Assembly: GCA_913049845.1 (NCBI GenBank)
Contig: CAJWZE010000005.1
Location: 1 to 59,265 of the forward strand
Direction: 5' to 3'
Source of the DNA: an uncultured Cryomorphaceae bacterium
GTDB lineage: Bacteria; Bacteroidota; Bacteroidia; Flavobacteriales; Schleiferiaceae
DNA length: 59,265 nt
Below the pieces are notes generated by a model. That model had not been told where the DNA came from. It saw nothing but the letters and a program-made list of their open reading frames with translations, and ran no database searches. Positions 27,142 through 35,454 of the stretch are shown here, in pieces (within the stretch, counting starts at the first letter, position 1; every line of letters starts with the position of its first letter). Position numbers and translations under genes: made by a program.

Positions 27142-28047
27142 TTATCTCGTTTTTAAGAAGCCCACCTCTTTAGGATCAAGGTGTCTGTATTCGCCTCTGT
27201 TCAATTTCTTTTTAGTTAGACCTGCGAAGGATACACGGTCTAGTTTTTCTACCTCGAAACCATAATGAGCAAACAAACGGCGCACAATTCTCGGCTTATT
27301 TGCATTAATACGTATGCCTAATTCTCGAGGATTTTTATCGCTCGTAAAGTGGATTTCTTCCACCTTTACTATGCCATCCTCAAGTTTAGTTCCTGAAGCG
27401 ATAGTATCGAGTTGTTGCTTACTTAACGATTTATCGAGCACTATATGATAGATATTGGCTGCGCCGTTGACTCCTTTGGTCAATTTTTTTGCCGTATCTG
27501 CATCGTTAGTCAATAGTAGCACACCGGTGCTGCCGCGTTCCATCTGTCCAACGGGGTAAATTCTTTCATTACACGCATTGCCGACAAGCTCAAAAACGGT
27601 CTTGCGTGCTTTTGGATCATCCATAGAGGTGAGGAACCCTTTTGGCTTATTCAGGAGTACATAACGCATCTTATCCGTTTTCAAAGCGGTACCGTTGTAC
27701 TTCACCACATCTTTCGGTTTCACTTTGTAGCCCATTGAAGTCACAATTTTATTATTAACAGACACCAAGCCTGCGCCAATGAGATCATCGGCTTCTCGAC
27801 GTGAACAGATTCCTGCATTCGATAAATATTTATTCAAGCGGACTTCGTCGCTAGCACTACTAAGTTGCTCGGCAGTTTTATTGCGAACGCCTCTATATTT
27901 TTTTACAGGGCGTGCGCCGCGCTGCGGACCGTCGCCGACTTCTTCTCGTTCCCACGTTTTCTTAGGACCACTAGCGAAGCGGTTGTTATTTGATTTTTTG
28001 GATTTTCCTCGACGAGGTCCGTTGTTACTAGAACGACTGTTGCGCAT
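27142..28047 (-). CDS. RsuA/RluB-family rRNA pseudouridine synthase with altered catalytic motif
   Basis: 301 residues. A basic, disordered N-terminal tail (1-60, Arg/Lys/Asn/Ser rich) precedes an S4 RNA-binding domain (RLNKYLSNAGICSRREADDLI, about 70-115) and the pseudouridine synthase domain (LLNKPKGFLTSMDDP onwards, NKPRIVRRLFAHYGFEV, KLDRVSFAGLTKKKL). In this family the catalytic Asp lies in a GRLD-type motif; here the aligned stretch reads YPVGQMERGSTGVLLLTND, so the Asp is Glu170 (codon GAA at 27538-27540) and the preceding Arg is Gln. The frame is intact and the rest is well kept. It may still modify 23S rRNA, be a slow enzyme, or act only as an rRNA-binding protein. Confidence 0.85.
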   Translation of the reverse strand: MRNSRSSNNGPRRGKSKKSNNNRFASGPKKTWEREEVGDGPQRGARPVKKYRGVRNKTAEQLSSASDEVRLNKYLSNAGICSRREADDLIGAGLVSVNNKIVTSMGYKVKPKDVVKYNGTALKTDKMRYVLLNKPKGFLTSMDDPKARKTVFELVGNACNERIYPVGQMERGSTGVLLLTNDADTAKKLTKGVNGAANIYHIVLDKSLSKQQLDTIASGTKLEDGIVKVEEIHFTSDKNPRELGIRINANKPRIVRRLFAHYGFEVEKLDRVSFAGLTKKKLNRGEYRHLDPKEVGFLKTR

Positions 28048-28500
28048 AGCAGGAATAATTTCTGCAAAGTTAGCTTAGTTCGAGGCCATTAGCACCAAGA
28101 TGGCGCGGGAATGACTAACATTCGAGGGCAATTACGTCAAGGACTAAACTTTGGTTTGGTAAAAAGAAGAGTAGAATCTGTCATTCATAGCAATGGTATT
28201 CGACCATCAAGGGAACCATTTATTTCAGAATACCATCTTTTTACCCTTGGGACATAAGCCCCTCCGGCATACCGATATGTTTGCGACATTCCACTTCAGC
28301 CGTTATGAGTAAACCATTTTTTCTGGCGACTAAATCAATCTTAGTGCACGAGTATTAATAGTTTTCAAACATTACCTCACAATGATCATTTCTTAAGTAA
28401 GGTGTGGCATGCCTCTAGTAAAATTGGTAATCCAAGTAGGAGGTTACCACATAGTTTGTCTGTACGCAAGAATAGTGTACAACTTTAGGTGTTCAACTAC
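28048..28500. other. Gene-poor 450-base stretch with possible decayed coding remnants
   Basis: No convincing gene. The plus strand has a 48-codon open frame from ATG 28111 to 28257 (Arg-rich start MTNIRGQLRQGLNFGLVKRR). The minus strand, about 28400-28490, can be read as LRTDKLCGNLLLGLPILLEA then CHTLLKK and a stop, which looks like the end of a lost protein but has no start. A perfect 9-bp inverted repeat (ATGGTATTC at 28193-28201, GAATACCAT at 28228-28236) is present. No tRNA, IS ends or promoter other than the 28065 box was recognised. Confidence 0.4.
28065..28072 (-). promoter_or_regulatory. -7 box TAACTTTG upstream of the pseudouridine synthase
   Basis: Perfect TAnnTTTG on the minus strand, 17 bases before the ATG at 28047; a TTGG about 22 bases further upstream is a weak -33 candidate. 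Confidence 0.5.
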
Positions 28501-29382
28501 TTAGAGGCTGAAGGATATTTTATGTTTAGAAATCGTAGCTTGACTCCCAATAATAATAGGGAATTGCCTTGCTGTATGTCCAAAAGGCAGGTTGCGCAGC
28601 ACTGGAACGCCCGAGGCTTCAAAGTATTTCACCAAGGTATACTCCAATGAGGAACACCACGGGGTAGCGTGATCGTGGATATCTGAGAATTGGCCGAAGA
28701 GGACAGCTCTTAATCCTTTAAAGGCACCTCTACGCTTTAAAGCCAAGAGCATTCGGTCAAGGTGGTAATGGTATTCGTCTAAATCTTCAAGTAACAGCAC
28801 TGTCCCATCCAGCGTCGGAAGGGAGGGCGTTCCGAAAATTGAGTAGATTACACTTAAATTTCCGCCGATTACTTTGCCACTGCAAGGGCTTGCTACTTCC
28901 GTCAATGAAAGGGGTAGTGGTCCGTTTTGGAGTAACTCAAAAGTGGCGCGCAAATCTTCGGGATTAGTTGTTTCAAAGCTAACAGGCATCGCGGCATGCA
29001 GGCTTAGTATTCCCTTTTGAAAAGCATGCGCTAAGAAGGTGGTAAAATCTGAAAACCCGATAAGCCATTTCGGCTGCTCTTGCAGGGCGACCCAATCAAT
29101 ATCGTCGACAATTTCGGCACTTCCGTAACCGCCACGAATGTTCCATATAGCCTTGACGTCCTGGTGGTGAATGAGCATATTTGTAGTGCGAATTCGCGCT
29201 TCATTTGTCCCGGCTACCTGTCCTACTTGCAGTAAAATATCTTCGGAATAGATGACCTTGAAACCCGCATCTTCGATGTGTGCCTTGGCGGTTGCAATCA
29301 TTTCTCTGGTTGCAAACCTTGCGGTAGCACTCAATCCTATTAAATCGCCGGGCTTTAATAAAGCGGGAATTCTTTGTTTCAT
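28501..29382 (-). CDS. LD-carboxypeptidase (S66 family)
   Basis: 293 residues from the ATG at 29382 (MKQRIPALLKPGDLIGL, the family N-terminus). The serine-peptidase triad is readable: Ser111 in GFSDFTTF, Glu199 in LLLEDLDEYHYHLDRML, and His269 in PFGHTARQFP. S66 enzymes remove the terminal D-Ala from tetrapeptides during murein recycling; related members cleave microcin C-type antibiotics. No signal peptide, so cytoplasmic, as expected for recycling. It is divergent from metG, with 65 bases between starts. Confidence 0.9.
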   Translation of the reverse strand: MKQRIPALLKPGDLIGLSATARFATREMIATAKAHIEDAGFKVIYSEDILLQVGQVAGTNEARIRTTNMLIHHQDVKAIWNIRGGYGSAEIVDDIDWVALQEQPKWLIGFSDFTTFLAHAFQKGILSLHAAMPVSFETTNPEDLRATFELLQNGPLPLSLTEVASPCSGKVIGGNLSVIYSIFGTPSLPTLDGTVLLLEDLDEYHYHLDRMLLALKRRGAFKGLRAVLFGQFSDIHDHATPWCSSLEYTLVKYFEASGVPVLRNLPFGHTARQFPIIIGSQATISKHKISFSL

Positions 29383-29410
29383 ACTCGAAAAATAGCACAT
29401 AAAACCTTCC

Positions 29411-29418
29411 TATCTTCG
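29411..29418 (+). promoter_or_regulatory. -7 box TATCTTCG for metG
   Basis: TAnnTTcG variant of the Bacteroidota -7 box, 29 bases before the metG ATG, in the 65-base divergent gap with the LD-carboxypeptidase gene. Confidence 0.4.
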
Positions 29419-29447
29419 CGATACCATCAATAAGGTGATTAGTCTAC

Positions 29448-31496
29448 ATGAATACGAACAAGAAAATCATGGTTACAGCAGCTTTGCCGTATGCCAACGG
29501 CCCCATCCACATTGGTCACTTGGCCGGCTGCTATTTGCCGTCGGATATCTACGTGCGCTACATGCGAATGCGGGGTCGGGATGTGAAGTTCGTATGTGGC
29601 TCTGACGAGCACGGTGTGCCCATAACTATAAAGGCAAAAAAAGAGGGCATCACCCCTCAAGAGGTGGTGGACCGTTACCACGCAATGATGAGCGACGCCT
29701 TCGAGGAATTCGGGATTAGCTTTGATCATTACAGCCGTACTTCCAGCGATCAACATCACAAAAATGCCAAAGAGTTTTTTATGAACTTGTTCGAGAAAGG
29801 TGCGCTTGAGGCAAAGGAAACTCAACAGTATTTCGATCCTGAAGCAGGCCAATTTTTGGCCGACCGCTACATCACAGGGACTTGTCCTAAATGTTCCTAT
29901 GACGAAGCTTACGGCGATCAGTGTGAGAAATGTGGTACGTCGTTGTCACCTACAGAACTTATTACTCCGAAGAGTGCCCTCAGCGGCGCCAAGCCAGAAT
30001 TACGAAGCACAACAAATTGGTTTCTACCGCTCGACAAACTGAGCGATGATTTACGCACTTTCTTGAAGACCCGCGAAAATTGGAAGCCTAACGTGATTGG
30101 TCAGTGTATGAGCTGGTTGAATGCCGGAGACGGACTTCAGCCGCGTGCGATGACCCGTGATTTGAACTGGGGTGTGCCGGTGCCTATCGAAGGCGCCGAG
30201 GGTAAAGTCATGTACGTATGGTTCGATGCACCTATCGGATATATAAGTGCGACACAGGAGCTTCTCCCGAACGATTGGGAAAAGTATTGGAAAGGTGATG
30301 ATGCGGAGATTGTACACTTCATAGGAAAGGACAACATTGTATTTCACTGTATCATCTTCCCAGCCATGTTGCAGGAGCACGGCGACTATGCTTTGCCAAA
30401 GCAAGTACCAGCGAATGAATTCCTCAACCTTGAGGGTCGCAAGTTGAGTACCTCTAAAAACTGGGCCGTTTGGTTGCACGAATACCTTCAAGATTTCCCA
30501 GGTCAGAAAGACGTACTGCGCTACGTATTGACTGCAACGATGCCAGAGACCAAGGACAATGATTTCACGTGGGCCGACTTCCAGCAGCGCAACAACAGCG
30601 AGCTTGTGGCAGGCTTTGGAAACTTCGTAAATCGCGTTATGGTGCTCACTCACAAGTATTATGACGGCGTTGTGCAAGAGCCGGGCACCTTGACTGATGA
30701 AGACCGCGAGGTCTTGTTAAATATGGCTCAATATGGCCGTCGTATTGCCAAGAACCTGGAAGATTTCAAATTCCGTGAGGCCATCAGTGAAGCTATGAGT
30801 ATAGCCCGCCTTGGTAACAAATACCTCCAAGAGCAAGAGCCATGGAAAGTATACAAACAAGATCCAGTCCGCGCAGGTACAGTCCTTTATGTCGCCACAC
30901 AAATCACGGCAGTATTAAGTATCGTTTTCGAACCGTTTCTCCCAGGCACAGCCGCGAAACTTCGGAGTATGTTGGCGATGGATACATTGCCAGAATGGAA
31001 GGCGATAAAAAACGAAACCATCATTGACGCAGGCATAAAGCTGGGCAAGGCAGAATTATTATTTGCTAAAATCGAAGACAGCCAGGTAGAAGCGCAACGC
31101 ACCAAATTAGAGGCAACTTTAGTTCAAAAAGAAGAAGAAATGGAAGAAAATTCACACGCAGCACAGAAGAAAGACATCAGCTTTGATCAATTTATGGAAA
31201 TGGATCTACGAGTAGGGACCATCCTTGAAGCAGAGCGCTTACCAAAAGCAGATCGACTGCTTAAGTTTTTGGTTGATACAGGCCTTGATAAGCGCACCAT
31301 AGTAAGCGGTATTGCCGAGCACTTCACTCCCGAAGAAATGGTGGGTAAAGAAGTAACCGTTTTGATGAATCTTCCACCACGCAAGATTCGCGGGGTGGAA
31401 AGTCAGGGTATGCTGCTCATAGCAGAAGACGCAGACGGCAAATTAAGTTTGATGAGCCCAAAAAGCGGCACACCAAGCGGTTCAGTGATTAGATAA
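29448..31496 (+). CDS. metG: Methionine-tRNA ligase
   Basis: 682-residue class I aminoacyl-tRNA synthetase charging tRNA-Met. HIGH-type motif [11 protein letters not shown] (His21-His24), a zinc knuckle with CPKC and CEKC (Cys146, 149, 159, 162), the KMSKS-type loop as KLSTS (332-336), the anticodon-binding helical domain, and a C-terminal OB-fold tRNA-binding domain (from about residue 578, [14 protein letters not shown]) that allows dimerisation. A Glu/Gln-rich linker connects the last two. tRNA-Arg(CCG) begins seven bases after the stop codon and both are closed by one terminator. Confidence 0.96.
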   Translation: MNTNKKIMVTAALPYANGPIHIGHLAGCYLPSDIYVRYMRMRGRDVKFVCGSDEHGVPITIKAKKEGITPQEVVDRYHAMMSDAFEEFGISFDHYSRTSSDQHHKNAKEFFMNLFEKGALEAKETQQYFDPEAGQFLADRYITGTCPKCSYDEAYGDQCEKCGTSLSPTELITPKSALSGAKPELRSTTNWFLPLDKLSDDLRTFLKTRENWKPNVIGQCMSWLNAGDGLQPRAMTRDLNWGVPVPIEGAEGKVMYVWFDAPIGYISATQELLPNDWEKYWKGDDAEIVHFIGKDNIVFHCIIFPAMLQEHGDYALPKQVPANEFLNLEGRKLSTSKNWAVWLHEYLQDFPGQKDVLRYVLTATMPETKDNDFTWADFQQRNNSELVAGFGNFVNRVMVLTHKYYDGVVQEPGTLTDEDREVLLNMAQYGRRIAKNLEDFKFREAISEAMSIARLGNKYLQEQEPWKVYKQDPVRAGTVLYVATQITAVLSIVFEPFLPGTAAKLRSMLAMDTLPEWKAIKNETIIDAGIKLGKAELLFAKIEDSQVEAQRTKLEATLVQKEEEMEENSHAAQKKDISFDQFMEMDLRVGTILEAERLPKADRLLKFLVDTGLDKRTIVSGIAEHFTPEEMVGKEVTVLMNLPPRKIRGVESQGMLLIAEDADGKLSLMSPKSGTPSGSVIR

Positions 31497-31502
31497 TATT
31501 CC

Positions 31503-31574
31503 GGCTCCGTAGTTCAACGAATAGAACGCAGGTTTCCGGTACCTGAGATAAGGGTTTGATTCCCTTCGGGGCTT
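31503..31574 (+). tRNA. tRNA-Arg (anticodon CCG), unusual
   Basis: Cloverleaf read by eye: acceptor GGCTCCG (31503-31509) with CGGGGCT (31567-31573); D stem GTTC/GAAC with loop AACGAATA; anticodon stem CAGGT/ACCTG with loop TTCCGGT (anticodon CCG at 31536-31538); T stem AAGGG/CCCTT with loop TTTGATT. Odd points: the first acceptor pair is G-U, the discriminator is U, the variable loop has only four bases, the D loop lacks a GG pair and the T loop has U at position 56. No CCA is encoded. Confidence 0.8.
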
Positions 31575-31576
31575 CT

Positions 31577-31608
31577 AAGAACCCGCGCCACAGGCGCGGG
31601 TTCTTTTA
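31577..31608 (+). terminator. Strong intrinsic terminator after metG-tRNA-Arg
   Basis: Perfect 12-bp stem AGAACCCGCGCC / GGCGCGGGTTCT with a 3-base loop ACA, then TTTTATGTTTTT. Confidence 0.9.
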
Positions 31609-31613
31609 TGTTT

Positions 31614-32876
31614 TTAACAGCTATTAGCTAGCACGAATACGAGATACTTCGTTACTCGAGCGCTCCCATCATTGGGTGAAAACACAACTTTAAGTATGAT
31701 GTTTTCTACAAGGCAAAATGATTGTATCTGCTCTTCTGTTTGGATAAAGTCCACGAATGAGTAATGATAGTCACCACACTCTTTTAATACAAGTTCCTTA
31801 AAGTCTTCGATAGATATATTGGGATTCCACCGTTGTTCCTCTTGTGTGTATTTATATAAGTCGACGATATCATAACTCATATCTAGCGCGCGCCACACTG
31901 ATTGAAAATCAGGCTCTTGAATATCACAGAAATCGCCGTCTCCAGAGATCCCGATTCCGCCATTAAACCTTTGGAAAAGAGAAAATGTACCAGGCTCTTT
32001 TGAAATAAATCTCAGTGTCAAATTTCCGCTAAAGCCGTCGTTTCGAAGCAAATTCATAGTTTGATCTAAATCGAAGAAGACCTTAATGGTATCTAGGCTT
32101 TCTCGTTCGGATATTTCCGCAATTTTAAAACCTGTGTTTTGCTCAAAAAACGAAGAATGAATCTCAAATTTATCGAATAGGACAAAATTTGGCTCGGAAT
32201 CAACAAAATGCACGTTTTTAAAGTGTCCATCCTCATCCACTTGGACATACCTTTTATTGTTTGTTTCGTCCAGATGAAAGTCATTATCTATGAGCGTGCT
32301 GTGCTTATCCGGTAAAATTACTTTGAATATGCTTGAGAACTCAAATTGCTGTTCAATAGGATCGAAGTAATAAGGGACGCTTGGTGAATAACGCCTTGCC
32401 TCAAATTCATGAAAATCAAAGCCGGTGTAATACATCTGGCTAGAAAGAAGGAATCCTTCAATTGGCTTTCCTTCAGCGCTCAAGGTTAGAGCCCAGTACT
32501 GCTGGTATCTATCTTTAAGAGCGATTAGAAAATAATTTTCTTCTGTGTGAATGGCATCAGTGTTCTTGATTTCACCGAATTCTTTAAACCTTACAAAGCC
32601 ACTTTTGTGCCGATTTAGATTCCTGTCATCAATTTTTTCACCCATTGATCGAGCTATTCTAATTGAGTCGTTAGGATATAGAAGAACCTTTTTTACTTTA
32701 ATATTATGGTCATCTTTTTGTTGACCTATTAAAGTCGTATTTATTGCCAAGAGCAAACATAAAGCGAATATGTGGTGAGTTGAAATCAAAATTATTGGTG
32801 GACAGAACAAGTTAAAGTTTAGACAACTTCTTGGCAATTTGTAGTTCGACCCTGAAAATAATTCTAATCTGGACAT
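31614..32876 (-). CDS. Secreted protein of unknown function
   Basis: I do not recognise a family. The open frame starts at ATG 32876 (420 residues), but the hydrophobic export signal (HHIFALCLLLAINTTLIGQQ) begins only at about residue 35; a TTG at 32789 directly in front of it (M-ISTHHIFALCLLL...) may be the true start, giving about 391 residues. The mature part is rich in aromatic and acidic residues with no repeats or catalytic motif that I can see. The DNA is more AT-rich than its neighbours. It is a single gene between the metG-tRNA terminator and the cold-shock genes, with a 180-base AT-rich gap upstream in which no consensus promoter stands out; it may be an acquired accessory gene. Confidence 0.7.
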   Translation of the reverse strand: MSRLELFSGSNYKLPRSCLNFNLFCPPIILISTHHIFALCLLLAINTTLIGQQKDDHNIKVKKVLLYPNDSIRIARSMGEKIDDRNLNRHKSGFVRFKEFGEIKNTDAIHTEENYFLIALKDRYQQYWALTLSAEGKPIEGFLLSSQMYYTGFDFHEFEARRYSPSVPYYFDPIEQQFEFSSIFKVILPDKHSTLIDNDFHLDETNNKRYVQVDEDGHFKNVHFVDSEPNFVLFDKFEIHSSFFEQNTGFKIAEISERESLDTIKVFFDLDQTMNLLRNDGFSGNLTLRFISKEPGTFSLFQRFNGGIGISGDGDFCDIQEPDFQSVWRALDMSYDIVDLYKYTQEEQRWNPNISIEDFKELVLKECGDYHYSFVDFIQTEEQIQSFCLVENIILKVVFSPNDGSARVTKYLVFVLANSC

Positions 32877-33057
32877 CCTGTTTTATTTTGATGCTAATGC
32901 AAAGTGTGGAATAACAGACATAGAAATGGTGTTGATTTTTCTAAGAATGCATGTATAGCTTTGATAACAATAACACACGGAAAATAATGATAAGAATTAA
33001 GGGTCTTACTCTTTGTCAACTAGAAGGGCTGTTATTAGGGGATTTTCTAGAGGCGTG

Positions 33058-33249
33058 TTATGGTTTCAACATCACATTCACTGCGCTTAAGCCTTTCTCT
33101 CCCTCCTGAAGTTCAAAGATCACGAAATCTCCAGCGTTGATTTGATGTTTCAGTCCACTGATGTGTACGTGGTATTCATTGTCTGTGCCTTCCTCTTTTA
33201 TGAAGCCGAAGCCCTTGTCAATGTTATAAAATTTTACAGTTCCTTTCAT
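33058..33249 (-). CDS. Cold-shock domain protein (63 aa), distal copy
   Basis: Single cold-shock (OB-fold) domain that binds single-stranded RNA or DNA. RNP1 is KGFGFI (about 13-18); RNP2 is EYHVHISG, where the usual form is FVHxS. Short 63-residue form typical of Bacteroidota. It lies downstream of a second cold-shock gene on the same strand, with a transcription terminator in between, so its expression depends on read-through or a promoter in the 68-base gap. Confidence 0.9.
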   Translation of the reverse strand: MKGTVKFYNIDKGFGFIKEEGTDNEYHVHISGLKHQINAGDFVIFELQEGEKGLSAVNVMLKP

Positions 33250-33265
33250 AGTTTTAAAGCTAGCA

Positions 33266-33297
33266 ATAAAAAAGGCCTCCCGTTAGGAAGGCCTTAG
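33266..33297 (-). terminator. Intrinsic terminator between the two cold-shock genes
   Basis: Minus-strand hairpin AAGGCCTTCC / GGGAGGCCTT with loop TAAC-like, followed by TTTTTTATT. It sits immediately after the proximal cold-shock gene and 16 bases before the distal one. Confidence 0.85.
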
Positions 33298-33317
33298 TTG
33301 AAATCTTTAGGTATTGG

Positions 33318-33509
33318 TTACGCTTGCTTTACGTTTACAGCGTTTAATCCTTTCTTTCCTTCTTGCAATTCAAACTCGACTGCATCGCCTTCGCTAATTT
33401 CATCAACTAGACCTGTTACGTGTACAAAGTACTCTGTGTTTGAATTGTCGTCTTTAATAAAGCCAAATCCTTTGTCAGTATTAAAGAACTTTACTGTTCC
33501 TTGATTCAT
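33318..33509 (-). CDS. Cold-shock domain protein (63 aa), proximal copy
   Basis: 63 residues; RNP1 KGFGFI and RNP2 YFVHVTG both near consensus. About 60% identical by eye to the neighbouring copy, so a tandem duplication. Probable RNA chaperone. The region 33510-33600 upstream is AT-rich and contains a plausible promoter (TTG, 20 bases, CACCTTCG), giving a leader of about 15-20 bases, much shorter than the long leaders of classical cspA. Confidence 0.92.
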   Translation of the reverse strand: MNQGTVKFFNTDKGFGFIKDDNSNTEYFVHVTGLVDEISEGDAVEFELQEGKKGLNAVNVKQA

Positions 33510-33525
33510 AATAAATATTAAAGTA

Positions 33526-33556
33526 CGAAGGTGAGACTTAATTTTTAACCTAGCAA
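33526..33556 (-). promoter_or_regulatory. Candidate promoter of the proximal cold-shock gene
   Basis: Minus strand: TTG, 20-base spacer, CACCTTCG (33526-33533), one to two mismatches to TTTG-N19-21-TAnnTTTG. Confidence 0.35.
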
Positions 33557-33605
33557 TATCATTTACAGTTATTTACATAAAGTTATAATTGAATGTCTCT
33601 TTGTG

Positions 33606-33613
33606 TACATTTG
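33606..33613 (+). promoter_or_regulatory. -7 box TACATTTG for tRNA-Val
   Basis: Perfect TAnnTTTG 13 bases upstream of the tRNA 5' end. Confidence 0.5.
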
Positions 33614-33626
33614 CAGTAGAGTTTGA

Positions 33627-33701
33627 GGGCTATTAGCTCAGTTGGTTCAGAGCGCTGCCTTGACAGGGCAGAGGTCACTGGTTCGAATCCAGTATAGCCC
33701 A
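33627..33701 (+). tRNA. tRNA-Val (anticodon GAC)
   Basis: Standard cloverleaf: acceptor GGGCTAT/ATAGCCC, D arm GCTC-AGTTGGTTCA-GAGC, anticodon arm CTGCC/GGCAG with loop TTGACAG (anticodon GAC), T arm ACTGG-TTCGAAT-CCAGT, discriminator A. CCA is not encoded (ACCC follows). Confidence 0.95.
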
Positions 33702-33712
33702 CCCAAATAAAC

Positions 33713-33741
33713 AAAAACCCCAGTATTTACTGGGGTTTATT
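33713..33741. terminator. Bidirectional terminator after tRNA-Val and plsC
   Basis: AAACCCCAGTA / TACTGGGGTTT stem with A-run before and T-rich after; serves the tRNA on plus and plsC on minus. Confidence 0.85.
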
Positions 33742-33776
33742 CGTATTTCCAATTTTTTGGATATCGGCTAAAAGTT

Positions 33777-34613
33777 CTAAGCTAATAACTCCTCTTTCGA
33801 TTCTGGGCTAAAACTTAGGATAGAAGGGTCAATTCTTGTCAGCGCTTCACCTATGAACTCCTCTTTAACCGGAACCTCAAAATGTAAAACGTCTTTCAAG
33901 TGGCTTTTGTTGAAGTCATAAAAGGCTTGCATAGCCTCTTTAGCATCATTGAAGAATTTTGGCTCAGAGAAGTAAATTTCAACGGGAATCCGCCATTGGC
34001 CTAGCACCTGCCAAAAATGCTTTAAAAAGTGAGGGACAAATCCTTTCTTGAGAGAATGGAAATACGGCACCGCATCGTTTTTATATTTAAAACACATGAA
34101 GGTGATTGGAATCTCCACGCGCTGTGCCAAAAGAAATAGGCCGGGTTTCACGGGGTAGATGTCGTGGGTTCCAGAGGTCCTTCCTTCAGGTGAGGTCATT
34201 AAACACAACCCTTTTTTGAACCTTTTATCTCCATCTATCAATACCTGTTTTCCCGCATCTCTGTCGTGCCTCTTGACCCAGATCACATTTAATGCCTTAC
34301 CTAACCAACCTATCAGTGGCCAATTCTTAAAGTTATTCGCCGCTAGTAAGGTGGTCGGATGCTTTATGAAATTCAAGAACATTATGTCTAGATACGAAGG
34401 ATGGTTGATCAGGATCAACTGCATTTGACGCGTACTCTGTCCGTGGACTTTACTGCGAATTCCCAACAACTTGGCTTTACAATACATACCAAAGCGCAAC
34501 ATAGCATGGGCACTTTTTTTCCCGAAGATTCTTCCACCAATCACCAAAAGGCTCGTTAGGGTAAATAATGCAGCCAGGCCTACCAAGCGTATCGTTGCGA
34601 GTATATGTTTCAT
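33777..34613 (-). CDS. plsC: 1-acyl-sn-glycerol-3-phosphate acyltransferase family
   Basis: 278 residues from the ATG at 34613. Membrane-associated acyltransferase of the LPLAT/PlsC family that makes phosphatidic acid from lysophosphatidic acid. N-terminal membrane helix (about 5-25), catalytic HX4D motif as NHPSYLD (His71, Asp76), and the phosphate-binding EGTRS-type motif as PEGRTSG (Glu143). The long C-terminal part (after 200) is typical of Bacteroidota members, some of which acylate other lipids, so the exact acceptor is uncertain. Single-gene unit with its own terminator. Confidence 0.87.
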   Translation of the reverse strand: MKHILATIRLVGLAALFTLTSLLVIGGRIFGKKSAHAMLRFGMYCKAKLLGIRSKVHGQSTRQMQLILINHPSYLDIMFLNFIKHPTTLLAANNFKNWPLIGWLGKALNVIWVKRHDRDAGKQVLIDGDKRFKKGLCLMTSPEGRTSGTHDIYPVKPGLFLLAQRVEIPITFMCFKYKNDAVPYFHSLKKGFVPHFLKHFWQVLGQWRIPVEIYFSEPKFFNDAKEAMQAFYDFNKSHLKDVLHFEVPVKEEFIGEALTRIDPSILSFSPESKEELLA

Positions 34614-34644
34614 TCTGTGTGAGTAGAACGCCAAAATACAAATT

Positions 34645-34652
34645 CAAAATTA
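34645..34652 (-). promoter_or_regulatory. -7 box TAATTTTG for plsC
   Basis: Perfect TAnnTTTG on the minus strand, 31 bases before ATG 34613. Confidence 0.4.
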
Positions 34653-34733
34653 CTGTCACAGAAAAGGTCCCTTCTTGTATCTTAGGAATCCTTGGCAGCT
34701 TTGATGCCGAGCACCTTGTAGTATTAAGAGAAC

Positions 34734-35453
34734 ATGCCCAAGATTATTCACGCTATTTCTGGTCCTCGCAATATTAGTACAGCACTTATGTACAGCTTCG
34801 CACAGCGACCGGGCTGCAGGGTCATTGATGAGCCAATGTACGGGATGTATTTAAAGGCATTGGATCCGAATCATCCAGGGAAAAAAGAAATTTTAGCCCA
34901 GTGGCCGACGAGTATTGAAGGGGTGAAGATGTGGGTGCGTTCTTTCGAAGAATGCGACGAGCTGTACTTAAAAAACATGGCGCATCACATGGACGGTCAA
35001 CCATGGCATTGGGTGGACCCCGATGCCTATTTATTCTGGATCAGACACCCGCGTAAGGTAGTGCAGAGTTTCACCAAAGTCATTGATACCATCAGACCAA
35101 GAGATATTGGGCTTATCGAAGAGTGGGACCAATTCCAGCAGTTGCGACGTGGCGACGTACCGATAGTGGTGGTCGATTCCGACGAGATGTTGTTAAACCC
35201 CTCTAAAAATATGACAACTATTTGTCAGGCTTTGGGACTGGCGCCGAGAGAGGAGATGATGAATTGGCTTCCGGGAAAGAAAGAATACGACGGACCTTGG
35301 TGGCCACATTGGTATGCCAAGGTTCACAAGAGTGAAGGATTTGGTCCTGCCAAGGCTATGCCTGAACTGCTTATAGAAGATCACGAGGCCATAGTTACGG
35401 CAACTTTGCCGGCGTACGAGGCACTTTATAACCAACGATTACAATTCGATTAA
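34734..35453 (+). CDS. Sulfotransferase-like P-loop protein paired with an aminotransferase
   Basis: 239 residues. The N-terminus HAISGPRNISTALMYSF (about 6-22) is a sulfotransferase-type P-loop that in true sulfotransferases holds the 5'-phosphosulfate of PAPS; a second segment YLFWIRHPRKVVQSFTK (about 98-115) matches the 3'-phosphate-binding RHPR/RxP strand. The rest is Trp-rich (PWWPHWYAK). The whole fits the sulfotransferase family typified by GPRNxSTALM proteins. No sulfate-activation gene is nearby and the substrate is unknown. Only one base separates its stop from the class IV aminotransferase gene, so the two are made together. In plants, as I recall, a related P-loop domain is fused to a branched-chain aminotransferase-like domain. 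Confidence 0.82.
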   Translation: MPKIIHAISGPRNISTALMYSFAQRPGCRVIDEPMYGMYLKALDPNHPGKKEILAQWPTSIEGVKMWVRSFEECDELYLKNMAHHMDGQPWHWVDPDAYLFWIRHPRKVVQSFTKVIDTIRPRDIGLIEEWDQFQQLRRGDVPIVVVDSDEMLLNPSKNMTTICQALGLAPREEMMNWLPGKKEYDGPWWPHWYAKVHKSEGFGPAKAMPELLIEDHEAIVTATLPAYEALYNQRLQFD

Positions 35454-35454
35454 T

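Noticed and set aside
30441-30455. KMSKS loop of MetG written KLSTS
   Set aside because: A tolerated variant of this loop; all other motifs are intact, so it is not treated as unusual.
30051-30677. 208-codon open frame on the minus strand
   Set aside because: Fully antisense to metG, which has all class I synthetase motifs; no recognisable protein in the antisense frame.
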